DNA of 64,000 nucleotides from Deinococcus malanensis (GCF_014647655.1 NZ_BMPP01000002.1:62001-126000), one strand, 5' to 3'. Shown: positions 10,615-20,569, counted from the first letter of the stretch. Made by a program: numbers and translations. Notes: generated by a model from the letters alone, not told the origin.

Positions 10615-11646
10615 ATGGAGTTTCTTCTCGACCTTCACCCCGATGCCTATCCTCTGGAGGGCTTCCGGCGGCGCCAGCTGCTGGAGTGGGTTTTCGTGCA
10701 GGGAGTCGGCACCTTCGATGCCATGACCAACCTGCCTGCCGAGGCCCGCACCGAACTGGCCCAGAACTATCATCTCAACCCTTTCCGCGAGATCGAAACC
10801 GTCCGCAGCACAGACGGCAGCGTGAAATACCTGTTTACCCTGGCCGACGGCCGCCAGATGGAGGCGGTGTACATGCCCTACCTGGACCGCAAGACCATCT
10901 GCGTCTCCACGATGGTGGGCTGCCCGGCCCGCTGCGCCTTCTGTGCGACAGGAGCCATGGGTTTCGGCCGCAACCTGACCCCCGGCGAGATCGTCGCGCA
11001 GGTGCTGGCGGTGGCTGGCGGCGAGGGCATCGGCCCGCGCGAAATCCGCAATCTGGTGTTCATGGGCATGGGCGAAGCCATGCTGAACTACGACAACACC
11101 ATGCAGGCCGCACGTATCCTGCTGCATCCTCTGGCGCTGGGCATGAGCAAGCGGCGCGTGACCCTGTCCACGGTGGGCATCGCCAAAGGCATCCGGCAGC
11201 TGGCCACCGAGGACGATTTGGGCATCAAGCTGGCCATCAGCCTGCACGCGCCTGACGAGGAAACCCGCCAGCGCATCATTCCGACCGGGGCGGCCAATTC
11301 GATTGCCGAGATCATGGCGGCCGCGCGCGACTATCAGGCAGTCACGGGGCGGCGTATCACTCTGGAATACACCATGCTGCGCGGCATCAACGACCAGCTC
11401 TGGCAGGCAGATCTGCTGGCAGATGTGCTTCAGGGTCTGGTCAGCCACGTCAACCTGATTCCCATGAACCCCTGGGACGGCAGCGGCTTCGAGAGCAGCA
11501 CCGAAGACCAGATCCAGGCTTTCTACGACACCCTGGAAGCGCGCGGGGTGGACGTCAGCGTGCGGCGCTCGCGCGGTAAGGATGCCGGGGCCGCCTGTGG
11601 ACAGCTGGCACTGAGGCGTCCGGGTGCGGTAACCGGCGCAGCCTGA
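10615..11646 (+). CDS. rlmN: dual-specificity 23S rRNA/tRNA (adenine-C2) methyltransferase RlmN
   Basis: A 343-residue radical-SAM enzyme that methylates C2 of A2503 in 23S rRNA and A37 in some tRNAs. The radical-SAM cluster motif is [11 protein letters not shown] (near residue 103), and [11 protein letters not shown] is the family glycine motif. VGCPARC and the C-terminal [15 protein letters not shown], which holds the second methyl-carrying cysteine, are intact. The ATG at 10615 is preferred over upstream in-frame starts because it follows a TAGACT -10 box by 7 nt and matches the family length. Confidence 0.95.
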   Translation: MEFLLDLHPDAYPLEGFRRRQLLEWVFVQGVGTFDAMTNLPAEARTELAQNYHLNPFREIETVRSTDGSVKYLFTLADGRQMEAVYMPYLDRKTICVSTMVGCPARCAFCATGAMGFGRNLTPGEIVAQVLAVAGGEGIGPREIRNLVFMGMGEAMLNYDNTMQAARILLHPLALGMSKRRVTLSTVGIAKGIRQLATEDDLGIKLAISLHAPDEETRQRIIPTGAANSIAEIMAAARDYQAVTGRRITLEYTMLRGINDQLWQADLLADVLQGLVSHVNLIPMNPWDGSGFESSTEDQIQAFYDTLEARGVDVSVRRSRGKDAGAACGQLALRRPGAVTGAA

Positions 11647-11665
11647 ACTTTCTTACTGAAATATC

Positions 11666-11700
11666 GGCCGGATTGTGGATCACTACTTCACAGTCCGGCC
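11666..11700 (+). terminator. strong 12-bp hairpin downstream of rlmN
   Basis: GGCCGGATTGTG (11666-11677) pairs with CACAGTCCGGCC (11689-11700), with one G-U pair and an 11-nt loop. No T-tract follows. It probably ends the rlmN transcript or protects its 3' end. Confidence 0.5.
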
Positions 11701-11775
11701 GGCCCATATGAGTAAGGGTTAGGAAAGGCATTAATGGTACCCTACAGGCGTTTCCGCATCTCAGGAGGCTTCGAC

Positions 11776-13383
11776 GTGACGCACCCCAAACGCACAATTA
11801 TGCTTGGCCTTCTTCTCGGCCTGACGACCCCTTCCAGTGCACAGGGCCTGGTCGAGGTCGTAACGACCACCAGCATTCAGAACACCCTGCTTCAGACCCC
11901 CACTGTTTCGCCCACCGTGCCCAAGGTGCCTGCTCCCGCTGCTGCGCCCGCAACTCCGGCCGATGCGGCCCGGCCGGCTGTGGCCATCACTCCCCTGACC
12001 GACGCGCAGCGCACTCTGCTGGCCCAGGCTCAGGCAGCCTTTCAGGCTGGGCAGTATCCCCTGGCCCGCAGCGCTTTCGAGCGCCTGATTGCCCAGAACT
12101 ACACGCATCCTGACGCGCATTTCGGGCTGGCCCTGACCCTGCTGGCCCAGAACGACGACAAGGGGGCCGCGTTCGAGTTCACCCAGTTTCAGGCGCTTGC
12201 CCCGGGCCGCTACGAGGGTCCCTACAACCTGGGAGTCATCGCCACCCGCCAGGGCCGCTTTGAAGAAGCCCTGCGTCTGTACACCGCAGCCCAGGGCCTG
12301 ATGAAAGATCAGGCGCCGCCCGCTGCGCAGCGGCAGGTGCTTGAAGCTCTGGCGACCGAACAGACCCGCCGGCGCGACTACGCCGCCCTGACCACCACAC
12401 TCGAAGGCGTGACCACGCTGGAGCCCGGTGACCTGAATGCCCAGTTCCGTCTGGCACAGGCGCGGACCCTGAGCGGACAGGGGACAGCTGCGCTGCCCGG
12501 CGTCTATGCTCTGCTGCAGCGTGCTCCCGCACGCGTGGACGCGGCCCTGCTGCTGGCTGATATTTACGTCACCCAGGGACTGCCCGACCGCGCCCTGCGG
12601 GAACTTGACGCCGCTGCCGGGCGTGTGACCAATGGCGGAGACCGCGCCCAGCTGCTGCTGCGCAAATCCGACATCCTGGCGGCCCGCGGCGACACCCGTG
12701 GCGCTGTATTGGCTGCCCAGGACGCTACGCGCGAGGATGCCCGCAATGCGCTGGCATTCGCCCGCCTGGGAGAACTGCGCGCCCTGCGCGGCGACCGGCC
12801 CGGAGCGCTGACGGCCTACCAGGGTGCTGTGAGACTTGCTCCAGATAGTGCGGCCTACCGCACGGGACTGGCCGCCGTCCGGCTGTCACTAGGTCAGGTT
12901 GCACAGGCAGCCAGGGACGCGGCCCAGGCGCTGCGCCTCTCTCCAGACGCCGCCACGCTGGCCCGCGCACTGTACGTGCAGGGCGTCAGCGCCTACCAGC
13001 AACGTCAGTACGCCCAGGCCCGCACCGCCCTGCAAAGCAGCCTGCGGCGTGCGCCCAGTGCCGACGCGGCGCTCTGGCTGGGCCTCAGTGCCTATGCCCA
13101 GAAAGACTATGCGGCTGCTGCCAGCGCCCTGGCCGAGAGTGTCAAGCTCAACCCCACCATTACTGCGCGCCAGAATCTCGCCTCTGCCCTGCTGGCCACT
13201 GCCCGCTACCCCGAGGCCGAAGCCATCGCACGCGGTCTGGTCACCGAGTCACCTCGCAACGCCGAAGCCTGGTACCTGCTGGGTCTGGCGCAGCGCTCTC
13301 AGCAGCGCACTGCTGAATCCAGACAGTCGTTCAAGTCGGCGTCCAATCTGGGCCACTCCAAAGCCCGAGAGGCCCTGAAATGA
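11776..13383 (+). CDS. secreted or membrane-associated TPR protein
   Basis: A 535-residue protein starting at GTG 11776, chosen because AGGAGG (11763-11768) lies 7 nt upstream. Residues 1-23 form a signal peptide ending near PSSAQG, then comes a Pro/Ala-rich linker to about residue 75. From there to the end runs an array of tetratricopeptide repeats rich in A..AL.....A....LG patterns. TPR arrays serve as protein-binding scaffolds. It opens an operon with a SPOR protein, Rex and a lipoprotein, which suggests a role at the cell envelope; the partner is unknown. Confidence 0.8.
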   Translation: MTHPKRTIMLGLLLGLTTPSSAQGLVEVVTTTSIQNTLLQTPTVSPTVPKVPAPAAAPATPADAARPAVAITPLTDAQRTLLAQAQAAFQAGQYPLARSAFERLIAQNYTHPDAHFGLALTLLAQNDDKGAAFEFTQFQALAPGRYEGPYNLGVIATRQGRFEEALRLYTAAQGLMKDQAPPAAQRQVLEALATEQTRRRDYAALTTTLEGVTTLEPGDLNAQFRLAQARTLSGQGTAALPGVYALLQRAPARVDAALLLADIYVTQGLPDRALRELDAAAGRVTNGGDRAQLLLRKSDILAARGDTRGAVLAAQDATREDARNALAFARLGELRALRGDRPGALTAYQGAVRLAPDSAAYRTGLAAVRLSLGQVAQAARDAAQALRLSPDAATLARALYVQGVSAYQQRQYAQARTALQSSLRRAPSADAALWLGLSAYAQKDYAAAASALAESVKLNPTITARQNLASALLATARYPEAEAIARGLVTESPRNAEAWYLLGLAQRSQQRTAESRQSFKSASNLGHSKAREALK

Positions 13384-14720
13384 GCGGCCCCAACGTGGCC
13401 GGACGCCGCCCCTCCCCTGGAGTGGCACGCCGGTGGCCTGATCTGATGATCGGTGTCCTGGTCCTGCTGCTGCTGGGTGGGTTCGGCGCACTGCTGTTGC
13501 GTGACGACGGCCCCTCCTCAACGGTTACTGCGTCGAACGAAACAGAATCCACCGTCACTGCCCCGGCTGCCGAAGCCGAGATCCCGGCTGCTCCTGGCAC
13601 TGAAGGCGTCACGGTCACGCCTCCCAGCGAGCCCACCGAAGCGGCGACACTCCCGACCCAGCCAGCATCTGCCGGGGAGGAGTCTGAGACAGCGCCAGGA
13701 GGGGCGTCCACGACTGAAGTGCCAGCCCCCTCGGCCTCAGGCAACTCGGCACCTGCGCCCGCCGCACCCGTGGCCACTGAGACTAAGCCCAACACGGACC
13801 CGGTGGCTGCGGCGCCTCTGAAGCCAACACCCGTGCCCACTGAGCCAGAAAAGAGTGAGGTGCCCAGCGCGACCACCTTGCCCGAAACTCCGGCGGCGCC
13901 GGTCACGCCCCCTGTGTCCTTACCGACTGACAACAGTGCGGCAGGCACCACCACCATCACTCCAGCCGCGCCGAACGCAGCAGCACCGGCTGTACCGAAT
14001 GCCGTACCAGCGACGGAGCAGCGTACCCCCCTGCGCAGTGACTACCGCATCAGCCTGGGCAGCTTTGCCACCGAACAGACGGTGCGTACCCAGACGGCCG
14101 GCGTCAGCGGACTGGGCTATACCGTGCACCCGATAGATCTGGGCGGCCAGTTCGTGGCCCAGGTCGGCCCCTACGCCGACGAGGCGACCGCTCGCCGGGC
14201 CCTCGCTGATATCCGGCGCGCCTTTCCGAGTGCCGTGCTGTATCCGCCGCGCGGCGTCAGCCTGACCGGAGAGACGGCTCCAGCAGCTCAGACCCCTACA
14301 CCCGCATCCACCACACAGACACCAGCGGCTCAGGCGCCCGCAGCTCAGGCTCCGGCCGTTCGGACGCCCGCTCCCGTACCAGCCAGCAGAGCTGCGGCAG
14401 CCACACCGGCCCCTCCTCTGCCAGTGCCCGCCTCTCCCGAGGCCGCTCCGGCTCCTCCTCTGCCGGTACCCACCACATCCGAGACCGCATCGGCCCCGGC
14501 AGCCAGCCGCCCCACCTACCTGCAGGTTGGCGCCTTTGACCGGGTCGAGAGCGCCCAGACCCTGGTGGAGCAGCTGCGTAGCCAGGGTTTCATGCCCAGC
14601 GTCAACGCACCGGAGGGCCGCAAGGTCACGGTGCTGGTCGGTCCCTTCAGTGGCACGGCCCTGACCGACGCCGAGTCGAAACTCAGCTCTGCTGGTCACG
14701 ACTCGTTCCGGGTCCGTTGA
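13380..14720 (+). CDS. membrane-anchored protein with two SPOR domains
   Basis: A 446-residue protein with a short cytoplasmic start, one transmembrane helix (about residues 22-40), a long Pro/Ala/Thr-rich linker (45-215) and two SPOR domains. The first begins YRISLGSFATEQ (near 221) and the second YLQVGAFDRVESA (near 380). SPOR domains bind septal peptidoglycan stripped of stem peptides, so the protein is probably involved in division or cell-wall remodelling. Between the domains lies another Pro/Ala linker with a tandem 14-residue repeat. It overlaps the TPR gene by 4 nt. Confidence 0.85.
   Translation: MSGPNVAGRRPSPGVARRWPDLMIGVLVLLLLGGFGALLLRDDGPSSTVTASNETESTVTAPAAEAEIPAAPGTEGVTVTPPSEPTEAATLPTQPASAGEESETAPGGASTTEVPAPSASGNSAPAPAAPVATETKPNTDPVAAAPLKPTPVPTEPEKSEVPSATTLPETPAAPVTPPVSLPTDNSAAGTTTITPAAPNAAAPAVPNAVPATEQRTPLRSDYRISLGSFATEQTVRTQTAGVSGLGYTVHPIDLGGQFVAQVGPYADEATARRALADIRRAFPSAVLYPPRGVSLTGETAPAAQTPTPASTTQTPAAQAPAAQAPAVRTPAPVPASRAAAATPAPPLPVPASPEAAPAPPLPVPTTSETASAPAASRPTYLQVGAFDRVESAQTLVEQLRSQGFMPSVNAPEGRKVTVLVGPFSGTALTDAESKLSSAGHDSFRVR
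14406..14489 (+). repeat. two-copy 42-nt in-frame tandem repeat
   Basis: Two adjacent 42-nt units (14406-14447, 14448-14489) encode related 14-residue blocks starting PAPPLPVP in the linker between the SPOR domains. The 5' half is nearly identical, the 3' half diverged. Confidence 0.6.
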
Positions 14721-14721
14721 C

Positions 14722-15420
14722 ATGGCCGACATTCCCACCGCCGCCATCAGTCGCCTCGTCACCTATCTGCGCATTCTCGAACAGCTTGAAGCGCAGGACA
14801 TCAGCCGCACCAGCAGCACCGACCTGGCCGAACGCGCCGGTGTTACCGCCTTTCAGGTGCGCAAGGACCTGGCCTACTTCGGGCGCTTCGGTACCCGTGG
14901 CATGGGATACACGGTCGCCATCCTCAAACGTGAACTGGTTCGAGTCCTGGGGCTCAACCAGACCTGGAACGTCGTGATCATCGGTACCGGGCGTCTCGGT
15001 CAGGCCATTGCCAACTACCCGGGTGCCAGTGATTACCAGTTTCAGTATGTGGCTCTTTTCGACGTCAACCCGGCGGTCATCGGCCAGCAGATTCGCGGGT
15101 TGACGGTGCAGCACATGAACGATCTCCGCTCTTTTGTGGCCGTCAACCGCGTGGATATGGGCTTTCTGGCCGTGCCTCCCGACCATGCCCAGGACGCAGC
15201 GCAGGGTCTGGTGGACGCAGGTGTGCGGGGCATCCTCAACTTTGCCCCCGTTGTCATTCAGCCCCGGACCCTGGAGCGGGCAGGACAACACGAACTCAGC
15301 GAGGAATGGCGCAATGTAATTGTCGAAAACGTCGATTTCCTGGCCGGCATGAAACGTCTGGCCTTCTATATCCTCAACCCTCACCTGAAAGACGCCCCCA
15401 ACTCGGAGGACCAAGAATGA
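14722..15420 (+). CDS. rex: redox-sensing transcriptional repressor Rex
   Basis: A 232-residue repressor. An N-terminal winged helix (residues 1-80; TSSTDLAERAGVTAFQVRKDL then YFGRFGTRGMGY) is followed by a Rossmann domain with the NAD(H) glycine motif IIGTGRLGQA (near residue 91). Rex proteins sense the NADH/NAD+ ratio, leave DNA when NADH is high, and usually control fermentation or respiration genes. Here it sits 1 nt after the SPOR gene and its stop overlaps the lipoprotein start, an unusual envelope context. Confidence 0.92.
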   Translation: MADIPTAAISRLVTYLRILEQLEAQDISRTSSTDLAERAGVTAFQVRKDLAYFGRFGTRGMGYTVAILKRELVRVLGLNQTWNVVIIGTGRLGQAIANYPGASDYQFQYVALFDVNPAVIGQQIRGLTVQHMNDLRSFVAVNRVDMGFLAVPPDHAQDAAQGLVDAGVRGILNFAPVVIQPRTLERAGQHELSEEWRNVIVENVDFLAGMKRLAFYILNPHLKDAPNSEDQE

Positions 15421-17315
15421 AGAAACTCGCCCTGCTTTCCCTGCCCCTTTTGCTTGCTGCCTGCGGTGGCGGCAGCGCTCCCGGGGCCTCGGTCGTTACC
15501 GTGACTGCTGACAAGACCACGGTGACCATGACCCCCACCGATACAGGCGGTACGACCACCTTTACTTTTACCAATAAGGCCGGAAGCCGTGAAGCCACCA
15601 TCAACTCCGCTACCCTGACGTGGACCGATCCCACGACAAAGGCCGCGACCACGCAGACCGTGAATGTGGCTGCGTTTACTCTGCCGGCTGGTCTTACGTG
15701 CGCAGCAGTGGCAGCCAACCCCAGCGCCAGTTGCAACTTCAACGATGCAGGCACAACTTACGGAGACCGCACACTCACGCGGACCATCACCAACTCCGAG
15801 TTGTTTGGCAAGGTGCTGGCGGCCAACCCCAGCGTGACGGGGCTGCCTGTCACGGTGCAGTTCAACAATGCCAATGCGCTGCCTTTCACCTTCACATCTG
15901 TGGCCGCCTCCGAAGGTGGTGGGGTCGTAACGGCACCGCCCAAGCCGGCCATCATCGTGAACAACTCGAGCTATCAGACCAATCCAAGTACTCCTATCAG
16001 CAACACGCTGAGCGTGACGGTGTCTGCGGGTGCAGCAGCAGGAGTAGGTCTGAAGCAGCTGATCCTAGAAGTGACGGATGCTAAGGGCATCGTAGACACG
16101 ACCACATACTCCAGCACTCAGGAAACCGTTACGTTCAACATCGACACCACGAAATACCCAGACGGCGCTCTGAAGCTTCGCGCAATCGCAATCGACGCCC
16201 TGGACCGTCGGGGGGAGACCGCGAACATCACCACGGTGAATGTCGCAAACCAGGTCAGCCCCAGCATCCGCCTTACGAATCCTGTGAATGGCGGCGAGGT
16301 GACAGGGATTACACCTATCGTGGTTCAATTCCAGCAGAACAACACCCCCTTTACATTCGTGGACGGCAAGACCACCATCGAAGTTGTGGATTCGGGTGAC
16401 CGTATCATCACCGTGCAGCAGGCCGACATCGTTAAGGTGAATGATGGCCTTTGGGAAGCCCGCAGTCAGATCGACCTGAATTCTCCCCAGTACATTAATG
16501 GCACCTACACTTTGCGCGCCAAAGCGAATGTCCAATTGAGTGGGGCTACCAGCGCCAGCACCGTCATGACTGCCAGCACCTTTGTAAACAAATCCCGCGT
16601 TGACGAAGCACCGGCACTGAACATCCTCATGCCCGCTTATTACGGGGGCTCCAATACCCTTCGTCCTGTCCTCACTCGTAAGAGTGCCGTCGTGGTTCAA
16701 GCCAGCGACAGCAACAATGTCCGGCAGATCAACCTGCGGTTTGTCTGTAATCCGGCTGAAGTGCTGCCCGGTCAGAACTGCAATACCAACGTGTATAGCT
16801 ACAATATTCCAGTGAACAAGGCAGGCATTCAGTACCGCCTTTTCAACACTGGGGTGTTAATGGACGGTGAACCTTATCTTCCTGACGGCTATTACACCAT
16901 GCGTGCGACTGCCACCGACGATACGAACTTCAGCAGCTTCCGCGAAATGAAGGTGGAAGTGAATCGCGCGAAGAATGGCATTGCGGGTTTGGGCTACAAT
17001 CGTGCAACCACCTTTGAGCTTGCTGCGAGCAAGCTAACTCCTGCAGGTGCTCAATGGCAGATTGACGGTGAGACTGTCAATGAAACTCGCATTATTGAGC
17101 TGTTCTACAACTCTAATGCAGATGGAATCGCCCGTGAAATTCCCTCTGCTATTGGAATTGATACCTCTAGAGCTGGTGGTTCGGCCATTACCAGTGGGCG
17201 GGTAGTTTTCCCGGCTGCCGGCACGTATGCAACTTCGTTCGTTGTCCAGGACATGACCACGGGAGTCGTAGAGTTCTACGACGGCGCAAACATCATTGCG
17301 ACTCCGAAACCATAA
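15417..17315 (+). CDS. large lipoprotein with Ig-like domains
   Basis: A 632-residue protein whose signal peptide ends in the lipobox LLAAC (Cys near residue 17), followed by a GGGS linker. The mature part is Thr/Val/Asn-rich beta-strand sequence with bacterial Ig-like blocks (for example PSIRLTNPVNGGEVTGITPI and the YPDGALKLRAIAIDA type). It is most likely anchored on the outer face of a membrane and may bind surface polymers; no catalytic motif is visible. The ATG overlaps the rex stop. The last 400 bp use more A/T-ending codons than the neighbours, hinting at a different origin for that part. Confidence 0.75.
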   Translation: MKKLALLSLPLLLAACGGGSAPGASVVTVTADKTTVTMTPTDTGGTTTFTFTNKAGSREATINSATLTWTDPTTKAATTQTVNVAAFTLPAGLTCAAVAANPSASCNFNDAGTTYGDRTLTRTITNSELFGKVLAANPSVTGLPVTVQFNNANALPFTFTSVAASEGGGVVTAPPKPAIIVNNSSYQTNPSTPISNTLSVTVSAGAAAGVGLKQLILEVTDAKGIVDTTTYSSTQETVTFNIDTTKYPDGALKLRAIAIDALDRRGETANITTVNVANQVSPSIRLTNPVNGGEVTGITPIVVQFQQNNTPFTFVDGKTTIEVVDSGDRIITVQQADIVKVNDGLWEARSQIDLNSPQYINGTYTLRAKANVQLSGATSASTVMTASTFVNKSRVDEAPALNILMPAYYGGSNTLRPVLTRKSAVVVQASDSNNVRQINLRFVCNPAEVLPGQNCNTNVYSYNIPVNKAGIQYRLFNTGVLMDGEPYLPDGYYTMRATATDDTNFSSFREMKVEVNRAKNGIAGLGYNRATTFELAASKLTPAGAQWQIDGETVNETRIIELFYNSNADGIAREIPSAIGIDTSRAGGSAITSGRVVFPAAGTYATSFVVQDMTTGVVEFYDGANIIATPKP

Positions 17316-17330
17316 TTTGGACTCGAACAG

Positions 17331-17364
17331 GAAGGAGGCCACTACTACGGTAGTGGCCTCCTTC
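17331..17364. terminator. bidirectional hairpin with TACG tetraloop
   Basis: A perfect 15-bp stem, GAAGGAGGCCACTAC (17331-17345) with GTAGTGGCCTCCTTC (17350-17364), is closed by TACG on a C-G pair, the very stable UNCG-type loop. It lies between two convergent genes and probably stops both transcripts. Confidence 0.75.
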
Positions 17365-17373
17365 CCTCTAGTC

Positions 17374-19296
17374 TCAGTACTTAATCGTGTACTCCGCGAA
17401 GCCGTCATCACGCGTGCGCAGAAGGCTGGCACCCGTGGGCAGGTATTTCTGAGCATTCGGGCTGCTGACGTAGAGGAGCGTCGCGCCTGGGATCGGCGTG
17501 AGCTTCCAGTTGTTGTCGGCCGTCGGGTTAATGGTCTTCTGCTCGGTAAAGTACTTGACCAGCGCCTCGCGGGTCTCGTCGGGCGCCTGAAGGACAATAT
17601 TCTTCCCGTTCAGTCCGGGGAAGGAGCCGCCGCCGCTGGCCCGGTAGTTGTTGGTGGCGATCACGAACTGTGCAGCCGGGTCAATGGGCTTACCCTGGTA
17701 CTGCAGGTTCTTGATGCGGCGGGCATTGGGGTTGGCGACCTCACCCTTGCTGTTGTAGCGGTTGGGCTGGGTCACGTCGATCTCGTAGGTCACACCATCG
17801 ATCACGTCGAAGTTATAGGTGGGGAAGGTTTCATCCACCAGCGCCTGGGGCTCTTTCTTGCTGGGGTCGATCTGCTTGAACTGCCCCGCGCTTCGCTCCA
17901 GCCACTCCTGAATCTGGGCGCCCGTAACCAGCACGGCCTGAACCGTGTTGGGGTACACATACAGGTCAGCCACGTTCTTGATGGCCAGGGTGCCAGTGGG
18001 GATGTCGGTGTAGTAACTCGCACCGGCGCGGCCGCCAGCCTTGAATGGCGCCGCGGCAGACAGCACCGGCAGGTTCTTGTACTGGGTGGTGCTGAGCGCC
18101 GCCTTGACGTAAGCGGTCTGGGCGTTGCTGACCAGCTGCACGCTGGGGTCGTCCTGCATCAGGGCCCAGTACGAGTTGATCGGAGCGGTGAGGTCGGCCA
18201 CCTTGCCGCGCACATAGGTCAGGGTCCGTTCGTGGGCCTGCTTGACTGCCTCTGCGACCTGGGGATCAGGCTGAACCAGGTTCTTCTTGGCGGCCTTGTC
18301 CCAGATGGGACGGATGCTGCCCTGAGCGTCCGCGATGGTCCACTTGCTGGTGGCCCGGTTGAAGTTCAGTTTCAGGTCGGCCACACCCAGATTGTTGCCC
18401 CAGAAGCCGGGCATCAGCACGACCTTGCCGTTGATGGTGCCCTTCTGGAGGTTCACACCCGGCAGGTCCTTGAAGGTGGCGCTGGGGAATTCCAGGTGGC
18501 TGTGGCCGGTCAGGACCACGTCGATGCCGTTGACCTTGGTCAGCTCGGCCCCGGCCTGCTCCTGCCCGGCCACGTAGTCGCCCCGGTTGATACCGGTGTG
18601 GGCCAGCGCCACGATGATGTCGGCACCCTGTGCCTTCATCTGCGGCACGAACTTACGCGCCGACTCCATGATGTCCATGACCTTGACCTTGCCTTCGAGG
18701 TGGGCACGGTCCCAGTTCATGATCTGGGGAGGCGTGAAGCCGATCACACCGACGTTCAGGATGTACGGGCGGCCCTGGGTGTCATACACGGTCTTGCGCT
18801 GGACGACGTAAGGCGTGTAGCGGTTGGTGCCGTCGGGGTTGAGCACGTTGGCGTTGACATACGGCATCGGCGAGGTCTTCAGCACGCGGTCAAGGTAGTC
18901 CAGGCCGTAGTTGAACTCGTGGTTGCCCAGCGTCGCGCCATCAAAGCGCAGGGGCCGCATGGCCTGGTGCATGGGGTGCAGCTGACCATTCTGGACCGGG
19001 GCCACGCGGGCCGCCACGTCGCCCAGCGGGTTGCCCTGGATCAGGTCGCCGTTGTCGAACAGCAGGGTATTGCGCTTCTGCTCGCGGGCCTGCTTGATCA
19101 GGGTGGCGGTGTATTCCAGTCCAAATTCACCAGTGGGCTTGTCCTGGTAGTAGTCGTACCCAAGCGCAGCGGTGTGCAGGTCGGTGGTTTCGAGGATACG
19201 CAGTTCCACGGTCTGCGCGCCGGCCACGCCTACAAGCAGGGCGGTCATCAAGGCAAGATATTTTTGCACGCCCATTAGCATACGCCGGGATGTCAT
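17374..19296 (-). CDS. cpdB: 2',3'-cyclic-nucleotide 2'-phosphodiesterase/3'-nucleotidase
   Basis: A 640-residue exported enzyme of the 5'-nucleotidase/CpdB family. After a signal peptide ending near GVAGAQ come the metallophosphoesterase motifs LRILETTDLH (start), DNGDLIQGNPLGD, TLGNHEFNYGLDYL, LAHTGINRG and LTGHSHLEF. The C-terminal 5'-nucleotidase substrate domain contains NNYRASGGGSFPG. Such enzymes release nucleosides from extracellular nucleotides for phosphate and nucleoside salvage. The start is uncertain because further ATG/GTG codons follow within 10 residues. Confidence 0.88.
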   Translation of the reverse strand: MTSRRMLMGVQKYLALMTALLVGVAGAQTVELRILETTDLHTAALGYDYYQDKPTGEFGLEYTATLIKQAREQKRNTLLFDNGDLIQGNPLGDVAARVAPVQNGQLHPMHQAMRPLRFDGATLGNHEFNYGLDYLDRVLKTSPMPYVNANVLNPDGTNRYTPYVVQRKTVYDTQGRPYILNVGVIGFTPPQIMNWDRAHLEGKVKVMDIMESARKFVPQMKAQGADIIVALAHTGINRGDYVAGQEQAGAELTKVNGIDVVLTGHSHLEFPSATFKDLPGVNLQKGTINGKVVLMPGFWGNNLGVADLKLNFNRATSKWTIADAQGSIRPIWDKAAKKNLVQPDPQVAEAVKQAHERTLTYVRGKVADLTAPINSYWALMQDDPSVQLVSNAQTAYVKAALSTTQYKNLPVLSAAAPFKAGGRAGASYYTDIPTGTLAIKNVADLYVYPNTVQAVLVTGAQIQEWLERSAGQFKQIDPSKKEPQALVDETFPTYNFDVIDGVTYEIDVTQPNRYNSKGEVANPNARRIKNLQYQGKPIDPAAQFVIATNNYRASGGGSFPGLNGKNIVLQAPDETREALVKYFTEQKTINPTADNNWKLTPIPGATLLYVSSPNAQKYLPTGASLLRTRDDGFAEYTIKY

Positions 19297-19304
19297 GGCA
19301 GTGT

Positions 19305-20564
19305 CTACAGCCGGACGTGTTCGCTGGTCAGTTCCCGGGCCGCGCGCACCCCCATGAGACCTAGCGTGAGGTCAAGTTCGGCCATCACGTTCTGAATCAC
19401 CTCGCGCACGCCGGCTTCTCCTGCCAGGGCCAGCCCGTAGACGTAGGGGCGTCCGATCAGCACGGCGCGGGCGCCAAGTGCCAGGGCCTTGGCCACATCA
19501 GAACCGGTGCGCACCCCACTGTCGAGCAGCACCGGCAGGTCGCCCGCTGCTGCCACCACGGCCGGCAGCATGTCCAGGGCGGCCACCTCGCCGTCGATCT
19601 GACGGCCCCCATGATTGCTGACGATCAGCCCATCGACTCCACGGGCCCGGGCCTCGCGGGCGTCGTCCGGGTGGAGGATGCCTTTCAGAAGGATGGGCAG
19701 CCCGGTCCACTCGCGCAGGTGGCTGACATCGTCCCAGCCCAGGTCCGGGCGGGTATAGGTGCCGGTAAAACGGGCAGCACCGGCGCGCATCTGGCTCAGA
19801 TTCAGGCTGTATTTGCGGCCTCTGGTGCTCAGTTCCGCAGCGGCCCGCAACAGTGTAGGCGTCCGCGCCGGCTGCAAGGCCGGGGCTGGCAACGGTGAAT
19901 CCAGCCGGGAGCGGAAGACAGGGTCGCTGAGGTACTGCGCGATGCCGCGCCCGCGCAGAAATGGAAGACTTCCCAGGTCCAGATCGCGGGGGCGCCAGCC
20001 CAGCAGGGTCGTGTCGAGCGTCAGGATGATGGCCTGCGCCCCGCAGGTCTCGGCCCGGCGCACAAACGACCGGGTGACCTCGTCGTCGGTGCCCCAGTAC
20101 AGCTGAAACCAGCGGGGCGAGTCTCCCATCGCCGCCGCGCAGTCCTCCATAGGCACGGACGCCTGCGAGCTGAAGACAAATGGAACCCGTTCGGCCGCTG
20201 CTGCCCGCGCCACGGCCAGATCCGCTTCCGGATGCGCTGCCTCCAGCACGCCGATGGGCGCCAGCAGCAACGGGGCAACCAACGTGTGTCCCAGCAACTC
20301 CACACTCAGGTCCCGGTCCCGGCTGCCGCTCAGCTGGCGAGGCAGCAACCGGACCCGCTCAAAGGCGGCGAGGTTGGCCCGCATGGTGCGTTCAGCCCCG
20401 GCGCCCCCGGCAATGTAGGCAAAGTCTGCGGCATTCAGCCGCGCCTGGGCTGCCGCCTGCAACCGTTCCGGAGCGACAGGAACGGCGGGGCGCTCTCCGC
20501 CCAGGCCTCGCACGTACACCTGTGTCTGCCGGGACCTGCCCGGCCCAGACCCGATCTTTGTCAT
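19305..20564 (-). CDS. FMN-dependent alpha-hydroxy acid oxidase/dehydrogenase
   Basis: A 419-residue member of the lactate dehydrogenase/lactate monooxygenase/glycolate oxidase flavin family. The FMN barrel is complete: [19 protein letters not shown], the QLYW substrate tyrosine segment, [15 protein letters not shown], the catalytic histidine in [10 protein letters not shown], and [20 protein letters not shown]. It oxidises a 2-hydroxy acid such as lactate or glycolate; the exact substrate and electron acceptor cannot be set from sequence. It lies 53 bp downstream of glcE on the same strand, behind its own TATGCT box, so it may work with glycolate oxidase. Confidence 0.87.
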   Translation of the reverse strand: MTKIGSGPGRSRQTQVYVRGLGGERPAVPVAPERLQAAAQARLNAADFAYIAGGAGAERTMRANLAAFERVRLLPRQLSGSRDRDLSVELLGHTLVAPLLLAPIGVLEAAHPEADLAVARAAAAERVPFVFSSQASVPMEDCAAAMGDSPRWFQLYWGTDDEVTRSFVRRAETCGAQAIILTLDTTLLGWRPRDLDLGSLPFLRGRGIAQYLSDPVFRSRLDSPLPAPALQPARTPTLLRAAAELSTRGRKYSLNLSQMRAGAARFTGTYTRPDLGWDDVSHLREWTGLPILLKGILHPDDAREARARGVDGLIVSNHGGRQIDGEVAALDMLPAVVAAAGDLPVLLDSGVRTGSDVAKALALGARAVLIGRPYVYGLALAGEAGVREVIQNVMAELDLTLGLMGVRAARELTSEHVRL

Positions 20565-20569
20565 GGCTC

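Noticed and set aside
11666..11700. TTGTG...CACAG inside the hairpin upstream of the rex operon as a Rex operator
   Set aside because: Rex sites have an 8-nt spacing between such half-sites; here it is 11 nt, and the wider 12-bp stem explains the symmetry as an RNA hairpin.
17296..19278. 660-codon plus-strand open frame
   Set aside because: Antisense to the CpdB-type gene, whose motifs are all on the minus strand.
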